Source of the DNA: Acidilobaceae archaeon
GTDB lineage: Archaea; Thermoproteota; Thermoprotei_A; Sulfolobales; Acidilobaceae
DNA length: 36,358 nt
NCBI GenBank assembly: GCA_026986415.1
Contig: JALSOR010000080.1
Location: 1-36,358 of the forward strand
Direction of reading: 5' to 3'
Shown here: positions 6,800-14,896 of the stretch, piece by piece
Position numbering within the stretch: the first letter of the stretch is position 1
Layout of the letters: every line of letters begins with the position of its first letter
Position numbers and translations under genes: made by a program
The notes under the pieces: generated by a model
The model's database searches: none
What the model was told of the DNA's origin: nothing
Seen by the model: the letters and a program-made list of their open reading frames with translations, nothing else

Positions 6800-8267
6800 G
6801 TAGTAGGAGGACACCTAGGACTGCGAGCAGGCCCCCCAGCTGGGAGGCGAGGCGCCCTCTCCTCAGTACTGAGGCTGGGAGAACCGATACCGGGACTGTC
6901 GGGACGAGTACTCTTATCAGTACTCTAGGTTTCAGGGCGGGGAGTATCCATTGGGGGGCCTGGCCTGTTAGGGCTCCAAGCTTTATCACGGCGTAGACGC
7001 TCATGATCGGGGCCAGGCCGCTCAGGGCTTCGAGCACTAGTGCTTCCGCCCATACGCTCCTCCTCACCCTGCCGGCCTCTTCTAGTACTTCCACGAGCTT
7101 CTCGAGGGCGCCTCCCACCCCTATGCTTCCAGCTATCCTGCTAGCCTCTGCCACGGCCCGCACGATATCTCCGCCTACAGCTTCAGCCTTTTCTAGGAGG
7201 CTCTCATAGTCTAGGCCTAGCCTGGCCCTCTCAGCCGCCTCTTCCAGTTTTGATAGGGCCTCCATGTATGTTCTCCGGTATTTCGCCGCGTAGTATTCTA
7301 CAAGCACTACTGTTCCTGCAAGGAGTGCTATAGCGGTCTTGTCGAGCCCCTGGTACAATAGGAGTCCTGCTAGTAGTGGTGTTCCAAGCGTGACAGCCGC
7401 TATGCTCGCCGGGGCCTGTATGTCTCCTATTCTAGGGCGTGACAGTACTAGCAGGACGGCCCCGGCTGTTGAACCTAGGATTATGAGTGCTGAGATGGAG
7501 AGCAGTCTCGGGCCCCCAACGAGCGGGGCCAGGGCGGATACCGCGACTATACTGCTTGCTACCGCCTCGACGATCACACGTCCCAGAGCACTATAGGAGC
7601 GCCACTTCTCCTCCAAGCTCTTAACCGCTCTCTCGACGAGCCTGATCGTCATTTCGGACCTGGTCGCGCCGATCCTCTGTAGTGTTACATACTCTTTCAG
7701 TGTTTTCTGCAGCGCCCTGCTCGGGGTTGTGCGGGCGAGCTCCTCCAGTGCTGATAGGGGGTCCATTCCGGAGCCCAGTAGTAATTCTAGCTTTGCAGCC
7801 TCGTGCTTAGCCCATTTGAAAATGTTCTCCGGTATTGATGTTAGAACGTCGGCCAGGTAGCGGGGGCTCGCAGTATAGGGGAGGAGGTATACTAGTAGGG
7901 CTGGCATCTCCTGGTCTATACCGTTGGCGAGCACGCTCCTCCATGCGGCCGGCACTATTTCAGCTACTATCAGGGCTGCTAGCGCGAGGACTACTACTGC
8001 TAGGCTTAGTGTGCGGCTGAAAAACAGCATTACCGGGGCCACGATCGCCGCTGATACTGCGAGCGATTCAAGCATTGTTATTGTTGCTCTAATCTTCGCG
8101 GCGGCTACAGGCCCTAGAGATAGGGGGTCCGAGCGGCGTAGGGCGTCGAGGAATATTTCTCCGACTATCATGTCCACCGGGTTCCTGCTCCTTCTCAGCG
8201 CGGTTGCCTCTTCGAATGTGGCTTTTCCGAGGATTAGCTGTGCGAGCCTCCTCGTATGGCTTGTCAT
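6783..8267 (-). CDS. Type IV pilus platform membrane protein (TadC/GspF family)
   Basis: The real protein begins MTSHTRRLAQLILGK (ATG at 8267). The extra 77 residues in the ORF track are an out-of-frame reading of the ATPase gene's 3' end, rich in His, Arg and Gly. The remaining 494 residues contain several clusters of hydrophobic segments (for example LAVSAAIVAPVMLFFSRTLSLAVVVLALAALIV) and the cytoplasmic helices typical of the duplicated T2SSF fold (ALEELARTTPSRALQKTLKEYV). This is the inner-membrane platform on which the assembly ATPase works. The start codon overlaps the ATPase stop as ATGA, with GGGGAGGCG eleven bases upstream. Pilin, ATPase and platform together form a minimal archaeal pilus operon. 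Confidence 0.85.
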   Translation of the reverse strand: MTSHTRRLAQLILGKATFEEATALRRSRNPVDMIVGEIFLDALRRSDPLSLGPVAAAKIRATITMLESLAVSAAIVAPVMLFFSRTLSLAVVVLALAALIVAEIVPAAWRSVLANGIDQEMPALLVYLLPYTASPRYLADVLTSIPENIFKWAKHEAAKLELLLGSGMDPLSALEELARTTPSRALQKTLKEYVTLQRIGATRSEMTIRLVERAVKSLEEKWRSYSALGRVIVEAVASSIVAVSALAPLVGGPRLLSISALIILGSTAGAVLLVLSRPRIGDIQAPASIAAVTLGTPLLAGLLLYQGLDKTAIALLAGTVVLVEYYAAKYRRTYMEALSKLEEAAERARLGLDYESLLEKAEAVGGDIVRAVAEASRIAGSIGVGGALEKLVEVLEEAGRVRRSVWAEALVLEALSGLAPIMSVYAVIKLGALTGQAPQWILPALKPRVLIRVLVPTVPVSVLPASVLRRGRLASQLGGLLAVLGVLLLLKLML

Positions 8268-9706
8268 GAGAGTATCGCCTCCCCGTACTTTTCTATGTAG
8301 AATTCGCGGAGGCGCGCGTGGAACTCGTCGGGGGTGAGTGTTGCTGTCTCGGCGAGGAATCTGGCCCTGTCTGCCAGTTCCTCTACCGCGTCTGTGCCTG
8401 GCATGCCTATTTTCTCCCATGCCGGTGTTATCTTGGTGCTCCTCTCCGCTATCTCCTCGGCCGTGGCTGGCTTGTGCGTGTCCATCGTGGGGGACCATTC
8501 TATGACCTCGACTATCTCGTCCCCGTCGATCTCCGACACGCCCACAAGCCTACGTATAGCCCCGCCACCCCTCAGGGGGATCCTGCGGACATGGGCGAAA
8601 GCGGTTATAACGTTGAGGAAGAGGGGTGGGAGGCTGATAGGGTCTAGGCGCAGCCTGAGTATCGCCGACTCGGGGCTGTCCGCATGGAATGTTGTCATGC
8701 ACCCGTGCCCGCTAGCAGCAGCCTGGGCTAGGAGGCGGGCTTCCCTGCCCCTCACCTCGCCCACGATCAGGTATTCCGCCCGCCTCCTCATGGCGAACTT
8801 CAGCAGCTCCTCCAGGCCTATCTCCCTTATCTCTCCCCCTGGGGGTTGGGGTCTAGCGACGAGGCTGTCCCAGTGGGGGTGTTGGAGCCGTATCTCGGGC
8901 GTGTCCTCTATCGTGACTATCCTGTAGTATGGTGGTAGTAGTCCTGCGAGGGCCTGGAGGAGTGTCGTCTTCCCGCTGCCCATGTTGCCTATTATAACTA
9001 TGAATCCCTGGGCTTCCAGTAGCATCCACAGGTATGCGGCGGCTAGGGGGCTTATCATTCTTGATGAGACCAGGTCGGCCATGGTTATTGGCTTGTCAGG
9101 GTATTTCCTTATAACAGCTGTGCTCCCGAACCTGGAGACTTCGCGTGAGAATGTTACTGCTATACGGTGTCCTTCGAGGGTTAGCCCTTCTGCTATGGGT
9201 GATGCTATGCTTATCATTCTCCCCGCTTTTCTTGCTAGCTGTATGCTCAGGCTGTCTGCCTCCTCTCTTGTGAGGCTGAGGTCGACTTCTATCCATCTGC
9301 TCGGCATGTACTTGTGTATTACGGCTATGTTGCGTTCCGGCCCGTCTACAGCTATTTCTTCGACATACTTATCAATAATTAGCGGGTATATCTTCCCGTA
9401 GCCGCTTTTGAGCTTGTCCAAGTGGTACTTCTCTGCTTGTGTTTCGGGCTGGGCGAGCCCTGAGAGTAGCATGTTGAGTCTTTCTCTCGAGGGTTCCGGG
9501 GGTTCCTGGAATGCTAGCCTGGCGAGCCCGTCGTCCCCCCGGTATATGATGTAGTCTACGGGGCCTGTGCTGTATTTTGCGAGTATTCTCCATTCTTCCC
9601 CTACAAATCTCTCCTCTATTCTGCGTGTTTCCGGTTCTACAAGTCTAACGTGTTCTTTAACGGTTTCTCTAGTATTATTTTTATTTAAAAAATTTTTGAG
9701 TATCAT
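8264..9706 (-). CDS. Type II/IV secretion-type pilus assembly ATPase (TadA/PilB-like)
   Basis: This 480-residue protein is a hexameric assembly ATPase of the archaeal GspE/TadA group. It has an N-terminal adaptor domain (to about 190), then a RecA-like core with Walker A GNMGSGKTTLLQALAG, the Asp box TIEDTPEIRLQHPHWDS, Walker B EYLIVGEVRGREARLL and the His box AAASGHGCMTTFHADSPESA. These energise pilin polymerisation at the cytoplasmic face. The C-terminus (DEFHARLREFYIEKYGEAIL) overlaps the platform gene start. It follows the pilin stop by 22 bp with GGGGAA before the ATG. The first residues are encoded by an AT-rich run (KNFLNKNNTRE) unlike the rest. An archaellum FlaI is less likely, since no other archaellum genes are present. 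Confidence 0.92.
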   Translation of the reverse strand: MILKNFLNKNNTRETVKEHVRLVEPETRRIEERFVGEEWRILAKYSTGPVDYIIYRGDDGLARLAFQEPPEPSRERLNMLLSGLAQPETQAEKYHLDKLKSGYGKIYPLIIDKYVEEIAVDGPERNIAVIHKYMPSRWIEVDLSLTREEADSLSIQLARKAGRMISIASPIAEGLTLEGHRIAVTFSREVSRFGSTAVIRKYPDKPITMADLVSSRMISPLAAAYLWMLLEAQGFIVIIGNMGSGKTTLLQALAGLLPPYYRIVTIEDTPEIRLQHPHWDSLVARPQPPGGEIREIGLEELLKFAMRRRAEYLIVGEVRGREARLLAQAAASGHGCMTTFHADSPESAILRLRLDPISLPPLFLNVITAFAHVRRIPLRGGGAIRRLVGVSEIDGDEIVEVIEWSPTMDTHKPATAEEIAERSTKITPAWEKIGMPGTDAVEELADRARFLAETATLTPDEFHARLREFYIEKYGEAILS

Positions 9707-9728
9707 GTTTTATTCCCCGCCCGGAGGG

Positions 9729-10166
9729 CTAGCCCAGCTGGACAGGATCGCTCTGATGCTCCACACCATCAACACTATAGTGTACCACTACAGCCCTGGG
9801 CACGGTCTGGTTAGATACGAGGATGATAGTGTTCTTCTCTCCAGGGTTTAGCTGCACCGGTAATTCCTGGCCCGAGGCCGGCTTGAGTGTCACCGTGCTG
9901 GCGTTGGCTAGTATTCCGGTTACACCGGTGATTGTGACAGGCTTGTTGTAGTTGTTGAGAATGGATACTTCTATTAGCGTAGTGTTACTGTTTAGGGGCA
10001 TGCTTGACGCTGTTACTGCTAGCCCCTGAGCCATTGCCTGGGCCCTGCCAAGGCTAGACTGGAAATACTGGTAGACGAGCATGCCGCCGACTATTGTGGC
10101 GCTTATGAGTACTACCGCCGCTATTAGAGGGCTGAGCCCTCTCCTCGACTTTCTAGCCCGGATCAT
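9729..10166 (-). CDS. Archaeal type IV pilin
   Basis: The 145-residue product begins MIRARKSRRGLSPLIAAVVLISATIVGGMLVYQYFQ. This is a class III (prepilin) signal: a short basic leader ending in RRG, a cleavage point before LSP, then the hydrophobic N-terminal helix that packs in the pilus core. The processing enzyme would be a PibD-type peptidase, not in the window. The rest is Ser/Thr/Val/Asn-rich beta sequence with several N-glycosylation sequons (NSNTT, NAST), as expected outside the cell. It heads the pilus operon. A TATA-like AAACTATATCC is centred about 24-25 bp upstream of the ATG and no clear ribosome binding site is seen, so translation is probably leaderless. Confidence 0.9.
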   Translation of the reverse strand: MIRARKSRRGLSPLIAAVVLISATIVGGMLVYQYFQSSLGRAQAMAQGLAVTASSMPLNSNTTLIEVSILNNYNKPVTITGVTGILANASTVTLKPASGQELPVQLNPGEKNTIILVSNQTVPRAVVVHYSVDGVEHQSDPVQLG

Positions 10167-10363
10167 GGCTATCGCCTGGGAGGAGGATATAGTTTAAGAA
10201 AAATAATGTGTATTTAATCGTTTTTTCCGGCGGCCTCTAAGGGGGCGGGGTGGTCTCCGGACGTGAATATTAGATTCAAAAATCGACTCCCAGGACCATC
10301 TTTTTGACAGTAAAATACCCGGGGGCGGAAACGCGGGAATCCTATATGGGAGGGTGTGTAGCC

Positions 10364-11308
10364 GTGGAGAGGGTAGAGGACCCGGTAATCCGGCCGGACA
10401 TGACGGTTCGCGAGCTTATAGATGCTTACTCTAAAATATACGGTTTCAACGCCGGCCACCTCTACAGGGCTATAGAGCTCCTCAGGAAGGGACTATCGAG
10501 GAGCAGGCTCCGCATCCTAACGTTCACCGCCAATCTTGTATCTACAGGTTTGAGAGGGATAATAGCGGACCTCATAGGGAAGGGCCTGTTTAATGTTGTT
10601 ATAACCACGTGCGGGGCGCTCGACCATGATATTGCCCGTGCAGTTGGGGGAGAATATCTTAAAGGCTTCTTCGAGGCTGACGATGTCGAGCTCTACGAGA
10701 AGGGCTACCATAGGCTCGGGAACATATACATACCCGTGGAATCGTACGGGCCGAAGGTTGAATCCTTCGTTAGGAAGCTTGTGGACAAGATGGAGAGCGA
10801 TGGCAGGGATAAGTGGGGCACCTACGAGATAGCCAGGCTGGCGGGCTCCATTATCGAGGATAAGAGGAGCATATTGAGGGCCGCAAGCAGTAGTGGAGCC
10901 TATGTTTTCGTCCCCGGCTGGCCCGACGGTGCCTTCGGGACGAGCCTCTTCATGGAGGCTCAGAGGAGAGAGTACAAGTTCACCGTAGACTACTTTATCG
11001 ATATGAAGATGCTCTCCGACATATTCTTCTCGTGGAAAGGGGAAGCGGCCGCGCTGATAGTTGGAGGGGGCATAAGCAAGCACCACGCAATATGGTGGAG
11101 CCAGTTCAGGAACGGCCTCGACTACGCAGTATACGTCACCACAGCGGTAGAATACGATGGAAGCCTGAGCGGGGCCCACCCACGGGAGGCGGTAACATGG
11201 GGGAAGATAAAGCCGGAAGGGGGAAGAGTGGTAGTCTATGGGGACGCGACTATAATCTTCCCAATAATCGCGGCTGGAATCCTAGATGTGCGGCCAGCAA
11301 CGAAATAA
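10364..11308 (+). CDS. dys: Deoxyhypusine synthase
   Basis: This enzyme transfers the aminobutyl group of spermidine to one lysine of translation factor aIF5A, the first step to hypusine. Signature stretches are LIDAYSKIYGFNAGHLYRA, IADLIGKGLFNVVITTCGALDHDIAR, VFVPGWPDGAFGTSLFM, IVGGGISKHHAIWW and the active-site segment AVTWGKI with the lysine that forms the enzyme intermediate. The track starts at a TTG (10304), but that lies upstream of the likely transcript start (TATA-like AGTAAAATACC, about 10310-10318). The GTG at 10364 follows GGGAGGGTG at normal spacing and gives the expected N-terminus (MERVEDPVIRPDMTVREL), about 314 residues. The gene is divergent from the pilin, and its 3' end is overlapped by the DUF429 gene. 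Confidence 0.94.
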   Translation: MERVEDPVIRPDMTVRELIDAYSKIYGFNAGHLYRAIELLRKGLSRSRLRILTFTANLVSTGLRGIIADLIGKGLFNVVITTCGALDHDIARAVGGEYLKGFFEADDVELYEKGYHRLGNIYIPVESYGPKVESFVRKLVDKMESDGRDKWGTYEIARLAGSIIEDKRSILRAASSSGAYVFVPGWPDGAFGTSLFMEAQRREYKFTVDYFIDMKMLSDIFFSWKGEAAALIVGGGISKHHAIWWSQFRNGLDYAVYVTTAVEYDGSLSGAHPREAVTWGKIKPEGGRVVVYGDATIIFPIIAAGILDVRPATK

Positions 11309-11847
11309 CAATAGCAGGAGTAGACCTGGGAGCAGGCAGAAGCCCAACAGTCCTCGCCATAGCGACAACAAGATCCCTCCATGAACGCCGCCAATCAATC
11401 ATCCTAGAATCGTACGAGCACCCGTGGGATGCGATAGAAAGCATGCTACGCGAAAAGGCATCACTCGTGGCAGTAGACGCTCCACTCTACCCTCCAAAAG
11501 GTAGAGGCCTAAGAAAGGTCGAGAAAATACTGGCGGAGAACACGGGAACCCCGCTCCTCCCATGCAGTTTCAGGGGGATGGCGAAACTCTGCCTTCTCGG
11601 CGTGAGCATTAGAAACCTCCTTGAAGAGGCCGGCGTCTACGTGTTGGAGACATACCCTGCGGCGGCCGCCAGGAGATGCGGGCTCCCAAGGCCGAGGCGG
11701 AGACCGTTTAGGGACATATGCGATGCCCGCATAGCGCTGGCGGCCGCGTTCTCGGAATGCACCGGGAGGTCATACAGGGTTTGCGCCGGCAGGGAGTGCA
11801 TAGTGTTGCCGGATTGCGATATTCTGGTAGAACTATGCAAGCCTTAA
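11197..11847 (+). CDS. DUF429 family protein (RNase H-like fold, predicted nuclease)
   Basis: The conserved part begins at ITIAGVDLGAG and continues with SLVAVDAPLYPPKGRGLRKVEK, LLPCSFRGM and ETYPAAAARRCGLPRP. These match the DUF429 family, predicted to have an RNase H-like fold with Asp residues in VDLG and VDAPL as metal ligands; the substrate is unknown. The track start (11032) lies deep inside deoxyhypusine synthase. The nearest in-frame ATG is 11197, preceded by GGGAGGCGG, giving 216 residues but a 112-bp overlap with dys. No ATG, GTG or TTG lies between there and the conserved N-terminus, so either this long overlap is real or a rare codon such as ATA near 11306-11312 is used. It is probably co-transcribed with dys. 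Confidence 0.72.
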   Translation: MGEDKAGRGKSGSLWGRDYNLPNNRGWNPRCAASNEITIAGVDLGAGRSPTVLAIATTRSLHERRQSIILESYEHPWDAIESMLREKASLVAVDAPLYPPKGRGLRKVEKILAENTGTPLLPCSFRGMAKLCLLGVSIRNLLEEAGVYVLETYPAAAARRCGLPRPRRRPFRDICDARIALAAAFSECTGRSYRVCAGRECIVLPDCDILVELCKP

Positions 11848-11918
11848 AAATAAGACAGTATAAACATTTCTATCAGTATTATTTAGAAAATATATATGGG
11901 TTTGGGCAGGGAGCCCTG

Positions 11919-12419
11919 CTACTTCCTAATGCCCCAGAGCTTCTTTACAGCAGTCTTGAACCCAGCACTAATACTGTCGACAACCTTCGGGGACAGCTGC
12001 ATCCTTACCCTCTCCGGCGGTGGATAGGCGCTGCTTAGGGCTAGCGCTAGACTTAGAGCGTGGGTTAGCAGCGAGTGGGCGCCCTTATAGGGATCCTCCT
12101 TTATGAAGCCCTCGAAGTAGGGTAGCCACTTCTCGGGGTCACGGCTCCTCCTTATAAGGACAAGGTAACCTCCCACTACGGGGCCTATCTCTTGCTTCAG
12201 CTTATAGGCCTTATAGTTCTCGCTGCCCCCCTCTTCGAGTATATAGTCGTACTTCTTGAGGACGTCAACCATTACTTTGAAGACTTCCTCAGACTTTCTG
12301 CCCCCCATTCTTATCAGTGTGCTCTCCCTCTTCTCGGGGGTAGCACTCCTGAACTGGATGACGGGGCCTCTAGCCGTCTTCCTTAACACTAGCTTGTATG
12401 TTCTGTTCTCTAGGCTCAT
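11919..12419 (-). CDS. Conserved-looking crenarchaeal protein of unknown function
   Basis: I do not recognise this 166-residue protein. The N-terminal half is rich in Lys, Arg and Glu with a plausible beta-strand pattern (TYKLVLRKTARGPVIQFRSA, STLIRMGGRKSEEVFKVMVDVLKKY). The C-terminal half looks helical (YKGAHSLLTHALSLALALSSAYPPPERVRM). It has no cysteines, membrane segments or signal peptide, so it is probably cytoplasmic and basic enough to bind nucleic acid. Support for reality is strong: GGAGGTG lies seven bases before the ATG, the codon usage is normal, and a TATA-like CATAAAATAC sits at a distance that gives a leader of about 20 nt. It is divergent from the PhoU-like regulator. Confidence 0.75.
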   Translation of the reverse strand: MSLENRTYKLVLRKTARGPVIQFRSATPEKRESTLIRMGGRKSEEVFKVMVDVLKKYDYILEEGGSENYKAYKLKQEIGPVVGGYLVLIRRSRDPEKWLPYFEGFIKEDPYKGAHSLLTHALSLALALSSAYPPPERVRMQLSPKVVDSISAGFKTAVKKLWGIRK

Positions 12420-12705
12420 ACCTGTGCACCTCCTTTACCAGTATTTCTTATAGGTCTCGTGTATTTTATGAGCAAACACGGGTTTAAATATGTCACCTTC
12501 ATCATTACATATTGAAACCATAGAGGAGAGCATCTATATTGAATTTAAAATGATATATAGTAATTACATGTAGGGTACGGGTTCGCTCTTTTACTTAAAA
12601 TGAAGTATGTATAAGCTATTATAATACGCCTTATATAGGGGTGCTATTTTTTAACTGGACGCTCATATACAGATATATCGAAAAGTGCTTTACAGGTGGC
12701 GTGTT
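12420..12705. other. AT-rich divergent promoter region
   Basis: This 286-bp gap is much richer in A+T than its surroundings and holds no gene that I can support. On the minus strand CATAAAATAC (about 12458-12468) fits as TATA box for the unknown gene. On the plus strand TTATATAGG (12631-12639) and GATATATCG (about 12671-12679) are TATA candidates for the PhoU-like gene. I find no repeat array or initiator-binding motif that would mark it as a replication origin. Confidence 0.5.
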
Positions 12706-13779
12706 TTGGCCAGTGAAACATATGCCAGGCCGCGTGGCGGTAATTCAAAATCTAATGGACACTTGTTTTACCGGAAGATCCAAAGGCTCGGTGCTTCAAG
12801 TCTTATAGTTACACTCCCGAAGGAGTGGGCTAAAAGGCATGGTATAAAGTATGGTGACGTGCTAACACTCTTCGACGAGGGGGACAAGCTGGTTATCGCC
12901 CCCAACAATACACGGAACATGATAAGCTTAGAGTTCAGCCTCAACCATACCCACGTCGAGAGACATGTCAACAGGCTAGTGCTATGCTCATACGTTTTCG
13001 GGTTCGACGAGGTCAGATTCATATCCGGCAAGAACATTAGGAAGGAGCAGTATGAGAGAGTAAAGAAGATGGAGCTCATCCTTCCAAACGTGGAGGTTAG
13101 GTATGATAAGAACGAGATAAACGTGAAGCTCGGTAGGAGAAACGAGAATCTCGTGGACAGGCTCATAGAGTATGGTAGGCTCATATCAAAACTATTCGCG
13201 GACTACGTGTCACTCCTAGCAGGCCAGAGAATCCCGACCGAGAGGGAACTAGAAGTTATCAGGAGGGAGCTAGAAGTCAGGTATGAGCACCTGATGAGGA
13301 TAAACTATCTCCTGCTGAGAACAGCCAATAGTGTGAAATCATACAATAAGATGCATGAGAGGAAGTGCAGGTACATGGTCTCAGCCAGCAATCTTATCGG
13401 TATAATAGCCGACTCCGCATATAAGCTGGGACTCGACCTCATAACGATGCTGGACCATCTAAGCGAGGATGAAAGGGAGAGGCTAGCCTTCCTCCTCCAA
13501 ATACTTGAGGTTGCCATATCAACAACGGTACTCTCAGTCAAACCTCCGAGCGTCAGGAAAAGCGAGGAGAGCTACATGAAAGTATCATACATACTAAGCA
13601 TGGAGGGCGACCTCGCGGAAGTCGTCTCAAACAGTAGCCCGGCGTTCGCATACTTCCTGGCCAAGATACTCGAGATCGCCAGGATAGTAGAGATAGCCGA
13701 GCACATAATGCTGTGCAACGCTTTGATAGAGAAATATAACCAGGCGGGACCGTCAAATTCCCCCAACCTCGTAATGTAA
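12706..13779 (+). CDS. AbrB-PhoU domain regulator (archaeal phosphate-uptake regulator family)
   Basis: The protein opens with a SpoVT/AbrB swapped-hairpin domain (FYRKIQRLGASSLIVTLPKEWAKRHGIKYGDVLTLFDEGDKLVI, residues about 20-65). A long helical region follows in two PhoU-like bundles (for example NLVDRLIEYGRLISKLFADYVSLL and SASNLIGIIADSAYKLGLDLITMLDHL). Archaeal members of this architecture are annotated as phosphate-uptake regulators; the N-terminus should bind DNA and the PhoU part may sense a transporter or kinase. The track start is GTG 12685. I prefer TTG 12706 because AGGTGGCG precedes it and a TATA candidate (12671-12679) leaves little room for the earlier start. No phosphate transporter is adjacent, so the target is open. 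Confidence 0.8.
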   Translation: MASETYARPRGGNSKSNGHLFYRKIQRLGASSLIVTLPKEWAKRHGIKYGDVLTLFDEGDKLVIAPNNTRNMISLEFSLNHTHVERHVNRLVLCSYVFGFDEVRFISGKNIRKEQYERVKKMELILPNVEVRYDKNEINVKLGRRNENLVDRLIEYGRLISKLFADYVSLLAGQRIPTERELEVIRRELEVRYEHLMRINYLLLRTANSVKSYNKMHERKCRYMVSASNLIGIIADSAYKLGLDLITMLDHLSEDERERLAFLLQILEVAISTTVLSVKPPSVRKSEESYMKVSYILSMEGDLAEVVSNSSPAFAYFLAKILEIARIVEIAEHIMLCNALIEKYNQAGPSNSPNLVM

Positions 13780-13790
13780 GTCTAAAGGGC

Positions 13791-13896
13791 GGGGGAGGGG
13801 ATGCTGAGGAATCCCTGAGGAGGCGAGGCCCGGTCTAAGGGCCCAAAAATGCTTGGGGCCGATGGGCGCGCCCCGCATCGCTGAGCCTCCCCCACA
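13791..13896. ncRNA. Candidate structured RNA in gap between PhoU-like gene and HDAC-like gene
   Basis: The 170-bp gap contains a long nested hairpin. GGGGGAGG (13791-13798) pairs with CCTCCCCC (13886-13893), then GATGC (13800-13804) with GCATC (13875-13879), leaving a 6-nt bulge GCTGAG on one side. The interior holds further complementary blocks, including GGCCC/GGGCC and the palindrome GGGCGCGCCC. ACA follows the closing stem immediately (13894-13896), reminiscent of box H/ACA guide RNAs, but I cannot identify a convincing guide pocket or kink-turn. It matches no tRNA, 5S, SRP or RNase P signature I know. It could instead be a 3'-end structure between two converging genes. Confidence 0.35.
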
Positions 13897-13949
13897 CTGT
13901 TTCCTGTTCTGGGATTTGATATGCCCGGAGGCCTTCCAATCGTAATCCT

Positions 13950-14888
13950 CTATGAGAATACTCCTAGGAGGCCGGCTATGAACGAGGGAAGCCCGTGCCG
14001 GAGACCTGTAGAATAGCCTCCTTCAAGCATGATAACAGTCCTGCCGCTCCATTTACTGAGCATTGAGCCTATGAGCCTGAACGTCTTCTCAGTCGCGTTT
14101 AGGGAAACGAACGGTGTGTCATCCCTATAGGCGTCGAAGCCAGCACTAACAACGATATAGTCCGGGTCTATCTCTTCGAGCTCCAAGCCTATCTCTCTGA
14201 TTACAGCCTCGTATTCCCGGTCGCCCGCGCCAGGCCTCAAATTATAGTTCACCTTCGTACCCTGATACCCGGTTCTCCGTTCTAACCCTGTTCCCGGGTA
14301 TATCGTGCGAGCATCCTGGTGAATATCGAAGTGGAATATTGGCGTGTCCCACAGTATTTCCTGTGTGCCGTTACCGTGATGCGCGTCGAAATCGACAACG
14401 GCAGTACTGCCGTGATGCTTCCATAATCTCAACGCTAATAGAGCGCTAGTGTTGACAATGCAGAAGCCTAGCGTGGGGGCTCCGAGCGCTGGGCCTCCCC
14501 TGCCAGCATGATGTCCAGGCGGTCTCCCCAATATTAGAACTGGCCCCTCCCCTCTGCCCACGATATCGAGAGCGCTGGTCACGGCCCCGCTCAGCCTTCT
14601 TATAGCCCTGGGTGTTCCAGGGGATACGTACGTGTCAGGATCGAGGAATTCGACTTCCCCGCTGTTTGCCAGGGTAAGAATCCTGTTGAGATATTCTTGC
14701 GTGTGGGCTTCGAGATATGCCTCTATAGGTCCCTCCTCGGGCTCGATCCAGCTAACATAATTGGTTAACATTGAAAGGCCTGCGCGTGCCTCGCGTAGCC
14801 TTCCAGGATTCTCCGGGTGGGGATACGGGTCTGGCCGGTGGAGCATGAAATCCTCATGGTATAGTATTTTTATCAGGGCGGAGCGCAT
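13950..14888 (-). CDS. Histone deacetylase-fold zinc hydrolase (HDAC/AcuC/APAH superfamily)
   Basis: The 312-residue protein has the arginase/deacetylase fold motifs: RPPGHHAGRGG (the paired active-site histidines), VVDFDAHHGNGTQEI (zinc-binding Asp and His), SAGFDAYRDDTPF (second zinc Asp) and EGGYSTGLRHG near the C-terminus. Superfamily members remove acetyl groups from protein lysines, polyamines or small molecules; archaea have no true HDAC substrate tails, so the substrate here is unknown. The ATG starts nine bases after the TldE stop with GGGGTGAG upstream, so it is the third gene of a TldD-TldE-deacetylase transcript. ORF 14761-14997 on the plus strand is a shadow. Confidence 0.92.
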   Translation of the reverse strand: MRSALIKILYHEDFMLHRPDPYPHPENPGRLREARAGLSMLTNYVSWIEPEEGPIEAYLEAHTQEYLNRILTLANSGEVEFLDPDTYVSPGTPRAIRRLSGAVTSALDIVGRGEGPVLILGRPPGHHAGRGGPALGAPTLGFCIVNTSALLALRLWKHHGSTAVVDFDAHHGNGTQEILWDTPIFHFDIHQDARTIYPGTGLERRTGYQGTKVNYNLRPGAGDREYEAVIREIGLELEEIDPDYIVVSAGFDAYRDDTPFVSLNATEKTFRLIGSMLSKWSGRTVIMLEGGYSTGLRHGLPSFIAGLLGVFS

Positions 14889-14896
14889 CTACACGC

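Noticed and set aside
8268-8498. N-terminal 77 residues of the TadC-like ORF (His/Arg/Gly-rich)
   Set aside because: They are an out-of-frame reading of the ATPase 3' end; the true ATG with a ribosome binding site is at 8267.
10517-11179. 220-aa minus-strand ORF
   Set aside because: It lies wholly antisense to deoxyhypusine synthase, whose motifs are unmistakable; its composition is that of a shadow frame.
12420-12705. AT-rich gap as a replication origin
   Set aside because: No origin-box repeats and no cdc6/orc1 or other initiator gene nearby; promoters explain the AT content.
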